From JBFWQM01 sp050249455 (lineage in GTDB: Bacteria; Pseudomonadota; Alphaproteobacteria; MPNO01; VGEU01): a stretch of DNA of 14,531 nt. The DNA lies in assembly GCA_050249455.1 (NCBI GenBank), contig JBFWQM010000140.1:1-14531 (forward strand), read 5' to 3'. The position numbers and the translations under genes were made by a program. Position 1 is the stretch's first letter. Each line of letters begins with the position of its first letter. The notes beneath the pieces are model-generated. The model saw only the letters and a program-made list of their open reading frames with translations. It was not told the origin of the DNA and ran no database searches. This document shows, piece by piece, positions 6,313-11,507 of this stretch.

Positions 6313-7439
6313 GGCGTGCGCGCTGCCGCCGGTGCCGCCGCGACGCCGCCGTCGAGCCAGTCGGCCGCCGCGCGCAAGGGCGCCGGCATCGCGCGGCGGT
6401 GGCCGGTGTCGATCTCGACGTCGGTGCTCATGCCGGCGCGCAGCGGCGGGTCGCCCGGCGCCGCGTCGACCGCGATGCGCACCGGGATGCGCTGCACGAC
6501 CTTGACCCAGTTGCCGGTCGCGTTCTGCGGCGGCAGCACGGAGAACTCGGCGCCGGTCGCCTGGCTGATGCTCTCGACGTGGCCCGTCCATTCGCGGCCG
6601 GGATAGGTGTCGACGTCGAACGTCACCTTCTGGCCCGGCCGCACGTGGGTGAGGTCGGTCTCCTTGAAGTTGGCCTCGATCCAGGCGTCGCCGACCGCGA
6701 CGACGCTCATCACCGGTTCGCCGGCGGTGACGTACTGGCCGGGCACCGGCTTCCTGCCGGCCACGCCGGCGATGCCGGCGCGCACGGCGGTGTGGGCGAG
6801 GTCGAGCGCGGCGCGATCGCGGGCCGCCCGCGCCGCGCGCCACGTCGGGTGCGCCTCCACCGCGATGCCGGCGTCGCCGGCGAGCTCGGCGAGCGTCTGC
6901 GCGATGTCCTGCTGCACGACGGCGAGCTGGGCGTGGGCGGCGTCGTAGGCGTGCCGGGCCTCGTCGTAGCGCGCGCGGGCGACGACGTTGGACTTCAGAA
7001 GCTGGGTCTGGCGGTCGAGCTCCTGGCGGGCATAGGCCTCGTTGGTGCGCGCGAGCGCGAGCGAGGCCTGCTTCTGCCGGTAAGACGCCTTCAGGCTCTC
7101 GATCTGGGTGCGCGCGGCATTGAGATCCGCCTCCGCCTGCGCGAGCGCCAGGCGGAACGGCGCGTCGTCGATGCGGAACAGCACCCGGCCGGCATCGACC
7201 CGCTGGTTGGCCGCGACCTCGACGGCCGCGATCGGGCCCGACACCTGCGGGCTCACCATCTCGGTGTCCACCTTCACGTAGGCGTTGTCGGTGCCGACGT
7301 AGCGCCCGCCGGTCAGGTAGAAGTAGCCGCCCGCCGCCGCAACCGCGAGCGGCCCCAGCAGCATCAGCGCGCGCCGCAGGCGCCGACGCCGGTCCGGCGC
7401 GACGTCAGGAGTCTCGGTGGCTTCGGGTTCAGGCGACAT
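6309..7439 (-). CDS. emrA: HlyD/EmrA-family membrane-fusion (periplasmic adaptor) protein
   Basis: A 376-residue periplasmic adaptor. It has a short cytoplasmic basic N-terminus, then one TM anchor (about residues 24-42), then GGRYVGTDNAYVKVDTEMVSPQVSGPI (about 44-70), the EmrA-type beta-barrel/biotinyl-lipoyl entry. The lipoyl half (VSGPIAAVEVAANQRVDAGRVLFRID) is followed by a long helical hairpin (about 95-215), the second lipoyl half near VPGQYVTAGEPVMSVV, and the beta-barrel with the signature EANFKETDLTHVRPGQKVTF (about 255-274). It links the inner-membrane pump to an outer-membrane channel. The start at 7439 is preceded by a GGAAAG-like site inside the end of the MarR gene, whose stop lies 11 nt inside this gene. 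The stop overlaps the emrB-like ATG. This regulator-adaptor-pump order is the classical emrRAB layout, and coupled translation suggests 1:1 control. Confidence 0.95.
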   Translation of the reverse strand: MSPEPEATETPDVAPDRRRRLRRALMLLGPLAVAAAGGYFYLTGGRYVGTDNAYVKVDTEMVSPQVSGPIAAVEVAANQRVDAGRVLFRIDDAPFRLALAQAEADLNAARTQIESLKASYRQKQASLALARTNEAYARQELDRQTQLLKSNVVARARYDEARHAYDAAHAQLAVVQQDIAQTLAELAGDAGIAVEAHPTWRAARAARDRAALDLAHTAVRAGIAGVAGRKPVPGQYVTAGEPVMSVVAVGDAWIEANFKETDLTHVRPGQKVTFDVDTYPGREWTGHVESISQATGAEFSVLPPQNATGNWVKVVQRIPVRIAVDAAPGDPPLRAGMSTDVEIDTGHRRAMPAPLRAAADWLDGGVAAAPAAARTP

Positions 7440-7929
7440 GGTCGTTCTTTCCGCCGGCGTCGGGCGCGGCGCGGCCGGCGTCCTCGAGGTTCCGCTTCAC
7501 GTGCAGGAGGGTTTCGATGAGCTGCTCGCGCTCGGGCGGCGGCAGGCCGCTCATCGCCGTCTCGATCGCCGCGCCGGCGTGGCGCCAAAGCTCGCCCAGG
7601 ATCGGCTGCGCCCTGCCGGTCAGATAGAGGCGGAAGGCGCGGCGGTCCGCCGGATCCGGCCGCCGCTCGACCCAGCCGTCCGCCGCCATCCGGTCGACCA
7701 GGCGGGCGAGGGTGATCGGCTGCACGTCGAGAACGTCGGCGAGGGTCGCCTGGTTGACCCCCTCCTGGCGCGCCAGGTGGGCGAGCAGTCGCCACTGCGC
7801 CTGGGTCAGGCCGTGGGCGCGCACCCGGCGGGCAAAGTCGGCGCGCAGCAGGCGCGCGATGTCGTGCAACAGGAAGCCGAAGCTGCGCTGCGGGTCCGCC
7901 GGCAGGACGGTCATCGGTAATCGTTCCAT
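7429..7929 (-). CDS. MarR-family transcriptional regulator (EmrR-like)
   Basis: A 166-residue regulator if the ATG at 7929 is used, or 161 residues from the ATG at 7914 (MTVLPADPQRSFGFLLHD). Neither start has a good Shine-Dalgarno, so the choice is open. The winged-helix domain is clear: GLTQAQWRLLAHLARQEGVNQATLADVLDVQPITLARLVDRM (about residues 35-76, counted from Met 7914) spans the helix-turn-helix. The wing has RRPDPADRRAFRLYLTGRAQ with the family's D-x-R pattern (Asp90, Arg91). Helical N- and C-termini form the dimer interface. MarR proteins are usually ligand-released repressors of their own operon. Here it heads the efflux operon and overlaps the adaptor gene by 11 nt. It faces a ring-cleavage dioxygenase operon across a 121-nt spacer, so a phenolic ligand and control of both directions are reasonable inferences. 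The C-terminal tail (PDAGGKNDHVA) is unremarkable. Confidence 0.93.
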   Translation of the reverse strand: MERLPMTVLPADPQRSFGFLLHDIARLLRADFARRVRAHGLTQAQWRLLAHLARQEGVNQATLADVLDVQPITLARLVDRMAADGWVERRPDPADRRAFRLYLTGRAQPILGELWRHAGAAIETAMSGLPPPEREQLIETLLHVKRNLEDAGRAAPDAGGKNDHVA

Positions 7930-7934
7930 ATAAT
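7929..7934 (+). promoter_or_regulatory. Candidate -10 element (TATAAT) facing the dioxygenase operon
   Basis: A perfect TATAAT reads rightward at the edge of the marR start, about 115 nt before the ligA start, in a locally AT-rich patch. No convincing -35 lies 16-18 nt upstream, so it is a weak or activator-dependent promoter candidate, or merely part of the operator. It overlaps the candidate MarR operator, which would let the regulator block it. Confidence 0.35.
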
Positions 7935-7950
7935 GAGGATTGCTTATCAT
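7930..7950. promoter_or_regulatory. Candidate MarR operator: 21-bp imperfect inverted repeat
   Basis: This 21-bp AT-rich segment is an imperfect dyad centred on base 7940, with 7 of 10 base pairs symmetrical. Half-sites are ATAATGAGGA (7930-7939) and TTGCTTATCAT (7940-7950, with 7940 the central base). Size, symmetry and AT-richness fit a MarR-type operator. It lies between marR and the divergent dioxygenase genes, immediately against the 7929 marR start or 15 nt before the 7914 start. Confidence 0.45.
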
Positions 7951-8036
7951 CTGGGTCGCGGGCGCCGCGGCTTCAAGGCGCGGTTCGATCCGCGTGGCAG
8001 GCATGTTAGATGTGCAGGACGGGCCGCACGCCCGCC

Positions 8037-8042
8037 GGGAGG
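8037..8042 (+). promoter_or_regulatory. Ribosome binding site that sets the ligA-like start
   Basis: GGGAGG, 8 nt before ATG 8051. It decides between this start and an in-frame ATG at 7940 that would add 37 low-complexity residues and overlap the candidate operator. Confidence 0.75.
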
Positions 8043-8050
8043 CCGCCGCC

Positions 8051-8467
8051 ATGACCGAGAAATTCCCGCCGCCGGGCACCGCCGACGCGCCCGAGATCCT
8101 GCGGATCAAGAGCCGGCAGATCGACTATTCGAAGCCGATCCCCGGCACCTACCTGACCACCGGCATCCGCGCCGCCCGCGGCTACCGCTTCTCCAAGTTC
8201 TGCATGAGCCTGATGCAGGAAGCGGTGCGCGAGGCGTTCAAGGCCGACCCCGACAAGGTGATGAACGCGGCCGGCCTCAACGAGGAGGAGAAGAAGCTGG
8301 TGCGCGAGCGCGACTGGAACGGCATGCTGCGCTACGGCACCTCGACGTTCATGATCCTCAAGCTGTCGAACGCGCTTGGCTTCGGCCAGAACCGCACCGG
8401 CGCCGCGATGCGCGGCCAGACCTACGAGGAATTCATGGCCACCCGCAACGTGAAGGAGGCAAGCTGA
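8051..8467 (+). CDS. LigAB-type extradiol dioxygenase, small (alpha, LigA-like) subunit
   Basis: A 138-residue helical subunit that caps the active site of a class III extradiol dioxygenase, of the protocatechuate 4,5-dioxygenase type. LigA of Sphingobium is about the same length. Shared features include IPGTYLTTGIRAARGYRFSKFCMSLMQ (about residues 30-56), matching LigA 'IPGT...RARKGYNLNQFAMSLM'. An ERDWNGML segment (86-93) corresponds to LigA 'RDYNAMI'. GAAMRGQTYEEFMAT (117-131) matches the C-terminal 'GSMTGMTQEEYA' region. It carries no metal ligands. The start at 8051 is set by a strong GGGAGG. The stop overlaps the start of the large-subunit gene by one base (TGATG), as expected for a 1:1 complex. 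The ring substrate (protocatechuate, gallate, a methylated relative or another catechol) cannot be decided from this subunit. Confidence 0.93.
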   Translation: MTEKFPPPGTADAPEILRIKSRQIDYSKPIPGTYLTTGIRAARGYRFSKFCMSLMQEAVREAFKADPDKVMNAAGLNEEEKKLVRERDWNGMLRYGTSTFMILKLSNALGFGQNRTGAAMRGQTYEEFMATRNVKEAS

Positions 8468-9333
8468 TGGGCCGCATCATCGGCGGGCTGGGCTCGCCGC
8501 ACGCGCCGTCGATCGCGGTGGCGCTGAACACGGGCAAGGACCAGACGCCGGCTTGGAAGCCGCTGTTCGACGGCTACCAGCCGATGATCCGCTGGCTGGA
8601 GGCGCAGAAGCCCGACTTGATGATCCTGATCGCCAACGACCATGCCGACACGTTCTTCTTCGACAAGTACCCGTGCTTCGCGCTCGGCGTCGCGCCGGTG
8701 CACGAGATCGCCGACGAGGGCTGGGGCCGCTGGCCGTACGAGCCGGTGCCCGGCCACCCGGAGTTCGCCTGGCAGCTCGCGCACTCGCTGGTCGATGACG
8801 AGTTCGACATTGCGGTGTGCCAGGAGATGCCGCTCGATCACGGCTTCCTGACCCCGCTCGCCTGCTTCTTCCCGCCGGAGAAGCGGTGGACGGTCCCGGT
8901 CGTGCCGATCGTGGTCAACGTGCTGCAGCCGCCGATCCCGTCGGCGATGCGCTGCTTCAAGCTCGGCAAGGCGATCCGCCGCGCGGTGGAGGCCTACGAC
9001 GACGACATCAAGGTCGTGGTCGCCGGCACCGGCGGCCTCTCGCACCAGCTCTCGGGCGAACGCTACGGCTACAACAACGAGGCGTGGGACAACGAATTCC
9101 TCGACCTGATCGAGCGCGACCCGGAGCGCATCGCCCGCATGACCCACCAGGAGCTGATGGAGAAGGGCGGCGCCGACGGGGTCGAGATCATCATGTGGCT
9201 GGTGATGCGCGGCGCGCTGTCTAACGACCTGCGCCGGCTGCACCGCAACTACTACCACCCGATGGTCACCGGCTTCGGCCAGATGATCCTGGAGGAGGCG
9301 GGCAACGCCGCCGCCGGCAGTCGGGCGGCGTAG
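8467..9333 (+). CDS. LigAB-type extradiol dioxygenase, catalytic (beta, LigB-like) subunit
   Basis: A 288-residue catalytic subunit of a class III (LigB superfamily) extradiol dioxygenase, which opens a catecholic ring next to the two hydroxyls using Fe(II) and O2. The iron ligands of LigB (two His, one Glu) are recognisable as His12 (GSPHAP), His59 (ANDHAD) and Glu240 (DGVEIIMWL). The acid/base histidine is His193 (GTGGLSHQLSGERYG), and a second conserved active-site histidine is His125 (MPLDHGF). The block EAWDNEFLDLIERDP (205-219) also matches LigB closely. It is therefore very likely active. It is translated by overlap with the small-subunit gene. No LigC dehydrogenase or LigI/J/K genes follow; instead an ABC transporter lies 125 nt downstream. 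Protocatechuate 4,5-dioxygenase is the best generic name; gallate or another substituted catechol remains possible. Confidence 0.94.
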   Translation: MGRIIGGLGSPHAPSIAVALNTGKDQTPAWKPLFDGYQPMIRWLEAQKPDLMILIANDHADTFFFDKYPCFALGVAPVHEIADEGWGRWPYEPVPGHPEFAWQLAHSLVDDEFDIAVCQEMPLDHGFLTPLACFFPPEKRWTVPVVPIVVNVLQPPIPSAMRCFKLGKAIRRAVEAYDDDIKVVVAGTGGLSHQLSGERYGYNNEAWDNEFLDLIERDPERIARMTHQELMEKGGADGVEIIMWLVMRGALSNDLRRLHRNYYHPMVTGFGQMILEEAGNAAAGSRAA

Positions 9334-9344
9334 CGGCGGAAGGA

Positions 9345-9440
9345 GGGCGGGTCTGAGGCCCGCCCCTACGTAACACCGGGATCTACACAGGCCGTGTGCA
9401 TCACTTCGATCATACGTAGGGGCGGGTCTCAGACCCGCCC
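9345..9440. repeat. REP-like nested palindromic element between ligB and the ABC transporter
   Basis: Two 28-nt arms (9345-9372 and 9413-9440) are inverted copies with a single mismatch, separated by 40 nt. Each arm can also fold on itself: the right arm contains GGGCGGGTCT, one base, then AGACCCGCCC, a perfect 10-bp hairpin. The left arm contains GGGCGGG and CCCGCCC around a 7-nt loop. Outer TACGTA ends face inward. This tail-to-tail pair of G+C-rich hairpins is the organisation of REP/BIME-like elements. There is no T-run, so it is not a standard terminator, but it could stabilise or end the ligAB message. It fills most of the 125-nt gap. Confidence 0.85.
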
Positions 9441-9458
9441 GGCAACGTCGCCGCGCGC

Positions 9459-10271
9459 ATGACGCAGGCCCCCGCGCTCGACCTGCGCGGCGTCACGGTG
9501 ACGTTCCCGCCGTCGCCGAATTCGCCGCGGCCCTACACCGCCGTCCGCGACTCGACCGTCACGCTGGCCGACGGCGAGTTCGTCGCCATCGTCGGCCCGA
9601 CCGGCTGCGGCAAATCGACCCTGCTCAACGTCGCGGCCGGGCTGCTGGCGCCGACCGCGGGCGCCGTCGCGACGTTCGGCGCGACGCTGGCCGGCATCAA
9701 CGGGCACGCCGGCTACATGTTCCAGACCGACGCGCTGCTGCCGTGGCTGACCGCGCGCGGCAACGTCGCCTTCGGGCTGGAGCTGCGCGGCGTCCCGAAG
9801 GCGGAGGCTGCGGCGCGCGCCGAGACGTGGCTCGACCGCGTCGGGCTCGGCGGCTACGGCGACCGCTACCCGCACCAGCTGTCCGGCGGCATGAAGAAGC
9901 GAGTCTCGCTGGCGCAGGTGCTGGTGCTCGACCCGAAGATCTTACTGATGGACGAGCCGTTCAGCGCGCTCGACATCCAGACCCGCCAGCTGATGGAGAA
10001 CGAGCTGCTCGACATCTGGTCGGCCGACCGCAAGTCGGTGTTCTTCGTCACCCACGACCTGGAGGAGGCGATCTCGCTGTCCGACCGGGTGGTCGTCATG
10101 TCGGCAGGGCCGGAGACCCGCCCGATCGCCGAGTTCGCCGTCGACATCCCGCGCCCGCGCGACGTGACGGAGATCGTGCAGTCGCCGTCCTACCTCGACG
10201 TCCACCGCCGCATCTGGGACGCGCTGAAGGCCGAGGTGCTGCGCTCCTATGCCCGCGGCAAGGGCGCCTGA
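9459..10271 (+). CDS. ABC transporter ATP-binding protein (nitrate/sulfonate/taurine type, SsuB/TauB-like)
   Basis: A 270-residue cytoplasmic ATPase. Walker A is GPTGCGKST (residues 46-54), the Q-loop is Gln89 (MFQTDALLPW), and the signature is LSGGM (141-145). Walker B is ILLMDEP with catalytic Glu166, the D-loop is SALD, and the switch His199 is in FFVTHDLEEAISLSDRV. MFQ-DALLPW and THDLEEAI are typical of the SsuB/TauB/NrtD/ThiZ importer subfamily. The signature continues KKRVSLAQ where many relatives have RQRVxxAR, a minor variation. It powers uptake through the permease that follows one base after its stop. The ATG lies 18 nt beyond the palindromic repeat and has no visible Shine-Dalgarno, which is odd for a first cistron. 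The substrate is unknown: this subfamily serves sulfonates, nitrate, thiamine precursors and aromatic acids. Placement behind ligAB suggests an aromatic or sulfonated substrate. Confidence 0.94.
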   Translation: MTQAPALDLRGVTVTFPPSPNSPRPYTAVRDSTVTLADGEFVAIVGPTGCGKSTLLNVAAGLLAPTAGAVATFGATLAGINGHAGYMFQTDALLPWLTARGNVAFGLELRGVPKAEAAARAETWLDRVGLGGYGDRYPHQLSGGMKKRVSLAQVLVLDPKILLMDEPFSALDIQTRQLMENELLDIWSADRKSVFFVTHDLEEAISLSDRVVVMSAGPETRPIAEFAVDIPRPRDVTEIVQSPSYLDVHRRIWDALKAEVLRSYARGKGA

Positions 10272-10272
10272 C

Positions 10273-11040
10273 ATGCAGATGCGGCACAAGGTGTGGCTGT
10301 ACCGCGCGCTGCTGCTGGCCGGCGCGATCGCGGCGTGGCAGGCGGGCGTCGCGACCGACGTGCTGCCGCGGTTCTTCTTCGGCTCGCCCGTGGTCGTCGC
10401 CGGCATCATCGCGGACTGGCTGACCTCGGCGCGGTTCTACGGCCACCTCGGCATCACGCTGGCGGAGACGGTGCTGTCGTTCGCGGCCGGCACCTCGCTC
10501 GCCTTCGTGCTCGGGCTGTGGCTCGCGCTCAACCCGCTGTGGGGCGAGGTGATGGACCCGTTCATCAAGGCGCTGAACGCGATGCCGCGGCTGATCTTCG
10601 CGCCGATCTTCGCGGTGTGGTTCGGCCTCGGCATCTGGTCGAAGGTCGCGCTCGGCGTGACCCTGGTCTTCTTCGTCGTGTTCTACAGCGTCTATCTCGG
10701 CGTGCGCGAGGTGAGCCCGGTGGTGGTCGCCAACGCGCGCATGCTCGGCGCGACGCGGCGCCAGCTGATCCGCCGCGTCTACATCCCGTCCGCCATGTCG
10801 TGGGTGTTCTCCAGCCTGCACATCTCGGTCGGTATGGCCTTCGTCGGCGCGGTGGTGGGCGAATACCTCGGTTCGTCGGCCGGGGTCGGCTACCTGATCC
10901 TTCAGGCCGAAGGCACGCTCGACATCGACACCGTGCTCGCCGGGGTCATCACCCTGACGATCTTCGCCTTGATCCTCGACCACGCGATCACGCTGATCGA
11001 GGACAACTTCCTGGCGTGGCGGCCGCGGCAGAACCTCTAG
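10273..11040 (+). CDS. ABC transporter permease (nitrate/sulfonate/taurine type, SsuC/TauC-like)
   Basis: A 255-residue inner-membrane permease of the binding-protein-dependent (BPD_transp_1) family with about six TM helices. The ATPase-coupling EAA-like loop is at about residues 153-172 (ANARMLGATRRQLIRRVYIP). The core GHLGITLAETVLSFAAGTSLAFVLGLWL (about 57-84) and GLGIWSKVALGV (118-129) are characteristic of SsuC/TauC relatives. The start at 10273 (MQMRHK) is one base after the ATPase stop. A second in-frame ATG two codons later is also possible, and an earlier one at 10249 lies inside the ATPase gene. No SsuA/TauA-like periplasmic binding protein follows within the window: the next genes are a regulator and a hyf-like operon. 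The receptor must be encoded elsewhere, perhaps upstream of the window. Short hydrophilic termini and normal length indicate an intact protein. Confidence 0.94.
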   Translation: MQMRHKVWLYRALLLAGAIAAWQAGVATDVLPRFFFGSPVVVAGIIADWLTSARFYGHLGITLAETVLSFAAGTSLAFVLGLWLALNPLWGEVMDPFIKALNAMPRLIFAPIFAVWFGLGIWSKVALGVTLVFFVVFYSVYLGVREVSPVVVANARMLGATRRQLIRRVYIPSAMSWVFSSLHISVGMAFVGAVVGEYLGSSAGVGYLILQAEGTLDIDTVLAGVITLTIFALILDHAITLIEDNFLAWRPRQNL

Positions 11041-11049
11041 TTTTCCCAC

Positions 11050-11078
11050 TTGTACCATGAGTTTGGCGGGCTTATAAG
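11050..11078 (+). promoter_or_regulatory. Candidate sigma-70-type promoter for the XRE-like regulator
   Basis: TTGTAC (11050-11055) and TATAAG (11073-11078) are separated by exactly 17 nt, in a markedly AT-richer gap than the surrounding sequence. The -10 matches 5 of 6 consensus bases and the -35 matches 3 of 6. The -10 also overlaps an 8-bp palindrome, CTTATAAG (11071-11078). Predicted transcription start is near 11085, giving a leader of about 35 nt for the regulator gene at 11120. Confidence 0.5.
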
Positions 11079-11094
11079 TCATATATCGCCTGTT

Positions 11095-11118
11095 AGACAC
11101 CAGTTTTGATGTCTCAAA
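11095..11118. promoter_or_regulatory. Overlapping inverted repeats abutting the XRE-like start codon (candidate operator)
   Basis: TTTGA (11105-11109) and TCAAA (11114-11118) flank a 4-nt spacer one base before ATG 11120. AGACA (11095-11099) and TGTCT (11110-11114) form a second dyad with a 10-nt spacer that overlaps the first. The two cannot fold at once. Position directly downstream of the promoter fits autorepression by the encoded helix-turn-helix protein. They also occupy the place where a Shine-Dalgarno would be; none is visible. Confidence 0.4.
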
Positions 11119-11119
11119 C

Positions 11120-11368
11120 ATGATTACGGCCGCCCAGATGAAGGCCGCACGGGCGCTGCTCGGCATCGACCAGCGAACGCTGGCGGAGGCGTCGGGCCTG
11201 TCGTTGCCCACCATCCAGCGGATGGAGGCGAGCGAGGGCAGCGTGCGCGGCAACATCGATTCCCTGATGAAGCTGATCGGTGCGCTGAGCACGCTCGGCA
11301 TCGAGCTGATCGGCGACGGCGCGCCGAGCCCCGCCGGCGGCCGCGGCGTCAGGCTGCGGGGGCGGTGA
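11120..11368 (+). CDS. Small XRE-type helix-turn-helix DNA-binding protein
   Basis: An 82-residue protein that is essentially one helix-turn-helix domain. MITAAQMKAARALLGIDQRTLAEASGLSLPTIQRMEASEG (residues 1-40) is a typical Cro/CI-like (HTH_XRE) fold, with the recognition helix around SLPTIQRME (28-36). NIDSLMKLIGALSTLGIELIG (45-65) is the final helical part that closes the domain. The C-terminus is a short Gly/Arg-rich tail (PAGGRGVRLRGR) common in a small-regulator family of alphaproteobacteria. It probably acts as a dimeric local regulator. It has a promoter and dyad sequences directly in front and is followed 139 nt later by the hyf-like operon in the same direction. Autoregulation and control of that operon are inferences. 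No toxin gene is adjacent, so a toxin-antitoxin role is not supported. Confidence 0.9.
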   Translation: MITAAQMKAARALLGIDQRTLAEASGLSLPTIQRMEASEGSVRGNIDSLMKLIGALSTLGIELIGDGAPSPAGGRGVRLRGR

Positions 11369-11410
11369 CGGCGGTGACCGGACATCTCCCATGCGGCAGG
11401 CGCCCCCTCC

Positions 11411-11484
11411 TCCTATCCCCCTCCCGCGAGGGGAGGGGGAAAAGAGCCCTCCCCCTCGACGGGGCAGGGTTGGGTGGGGGTGAC
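11411..11484. repeat. G+C-rich intergenic repeat with a perfect 10-bp hairpin
   Basis: This part of the 139-nt gap before the hyfB-like gene holds TCCCCCTCCC (11416-11425) and GGGAGGGGGA (11431-11440), a perfect stem with a 5-nt loop. It is followed by CCCTCCCCCTCGACGGGG (11448-11465) and a G-run tail, GGTTGGGTGGGGGTG (about 11469-11483). The composition, hairpin plus 'AGGGTTGGGTGGGGGTG' end, resembles dispersed intergenic repeats I know from many alphaproteobacterial and other G+C-rich genomes. No T-run follows, so it is not an intrinsic terminator. It ends about 25 nt before the hyfB start. Boundaries are approximate. Confidence 0.6.
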
Positions 11485-11507
11485 GCTCCCGCCCGGGCGG
11501 TCCTCGC

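Noticed and set aside
4216..6606. 796-codon open frame on the plus strand across the efflux genes
   Set aside because: Low-complexity Arg/Gln/His/Asp-rich translation, antisense to the EmrB-like pump and the end of the adaptor gene, whose motifs are unambiguous.
6313..6843. N-terminal extension of the EmrB-like frame by 177 codons
   Set aside because: It overlaps the adaptor gene and lacks hydrophobic segments. ATG 6312 gives the standard N-terminus and a coupled ATGA junction.
7940..8050. Upstream ATG at 7940 as the ligA-like start
   Set aside because: It has no ribosome binding site, adds residues absent from LigA relatives and runs through the candidate operator. ATG 8051 has a strong GGGAGG and family length.
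11029..11050. Terminator at the end of the ABC permease (G+C-rich end, then TTTT after the stop)
   Set aside because: The only stem nearby (GCCGCGGC) is 4 bp long with no loop and is separated from the T-run by about 10 nt.
11120..11368. Antitoxin of a toxin-antitoxin pair
   Set aside because: No small toxin-like gene lies on either side: the flanking genes are an ABC permease and hyfB.
11416..11440. Intrinsic terminator after the XRE-like gene
   Set aside because: The stem is perfect but is followed by purines (AAAGAG) on the plus strand, and no T-run follows on either strand. It is better explained as part of a repeat.
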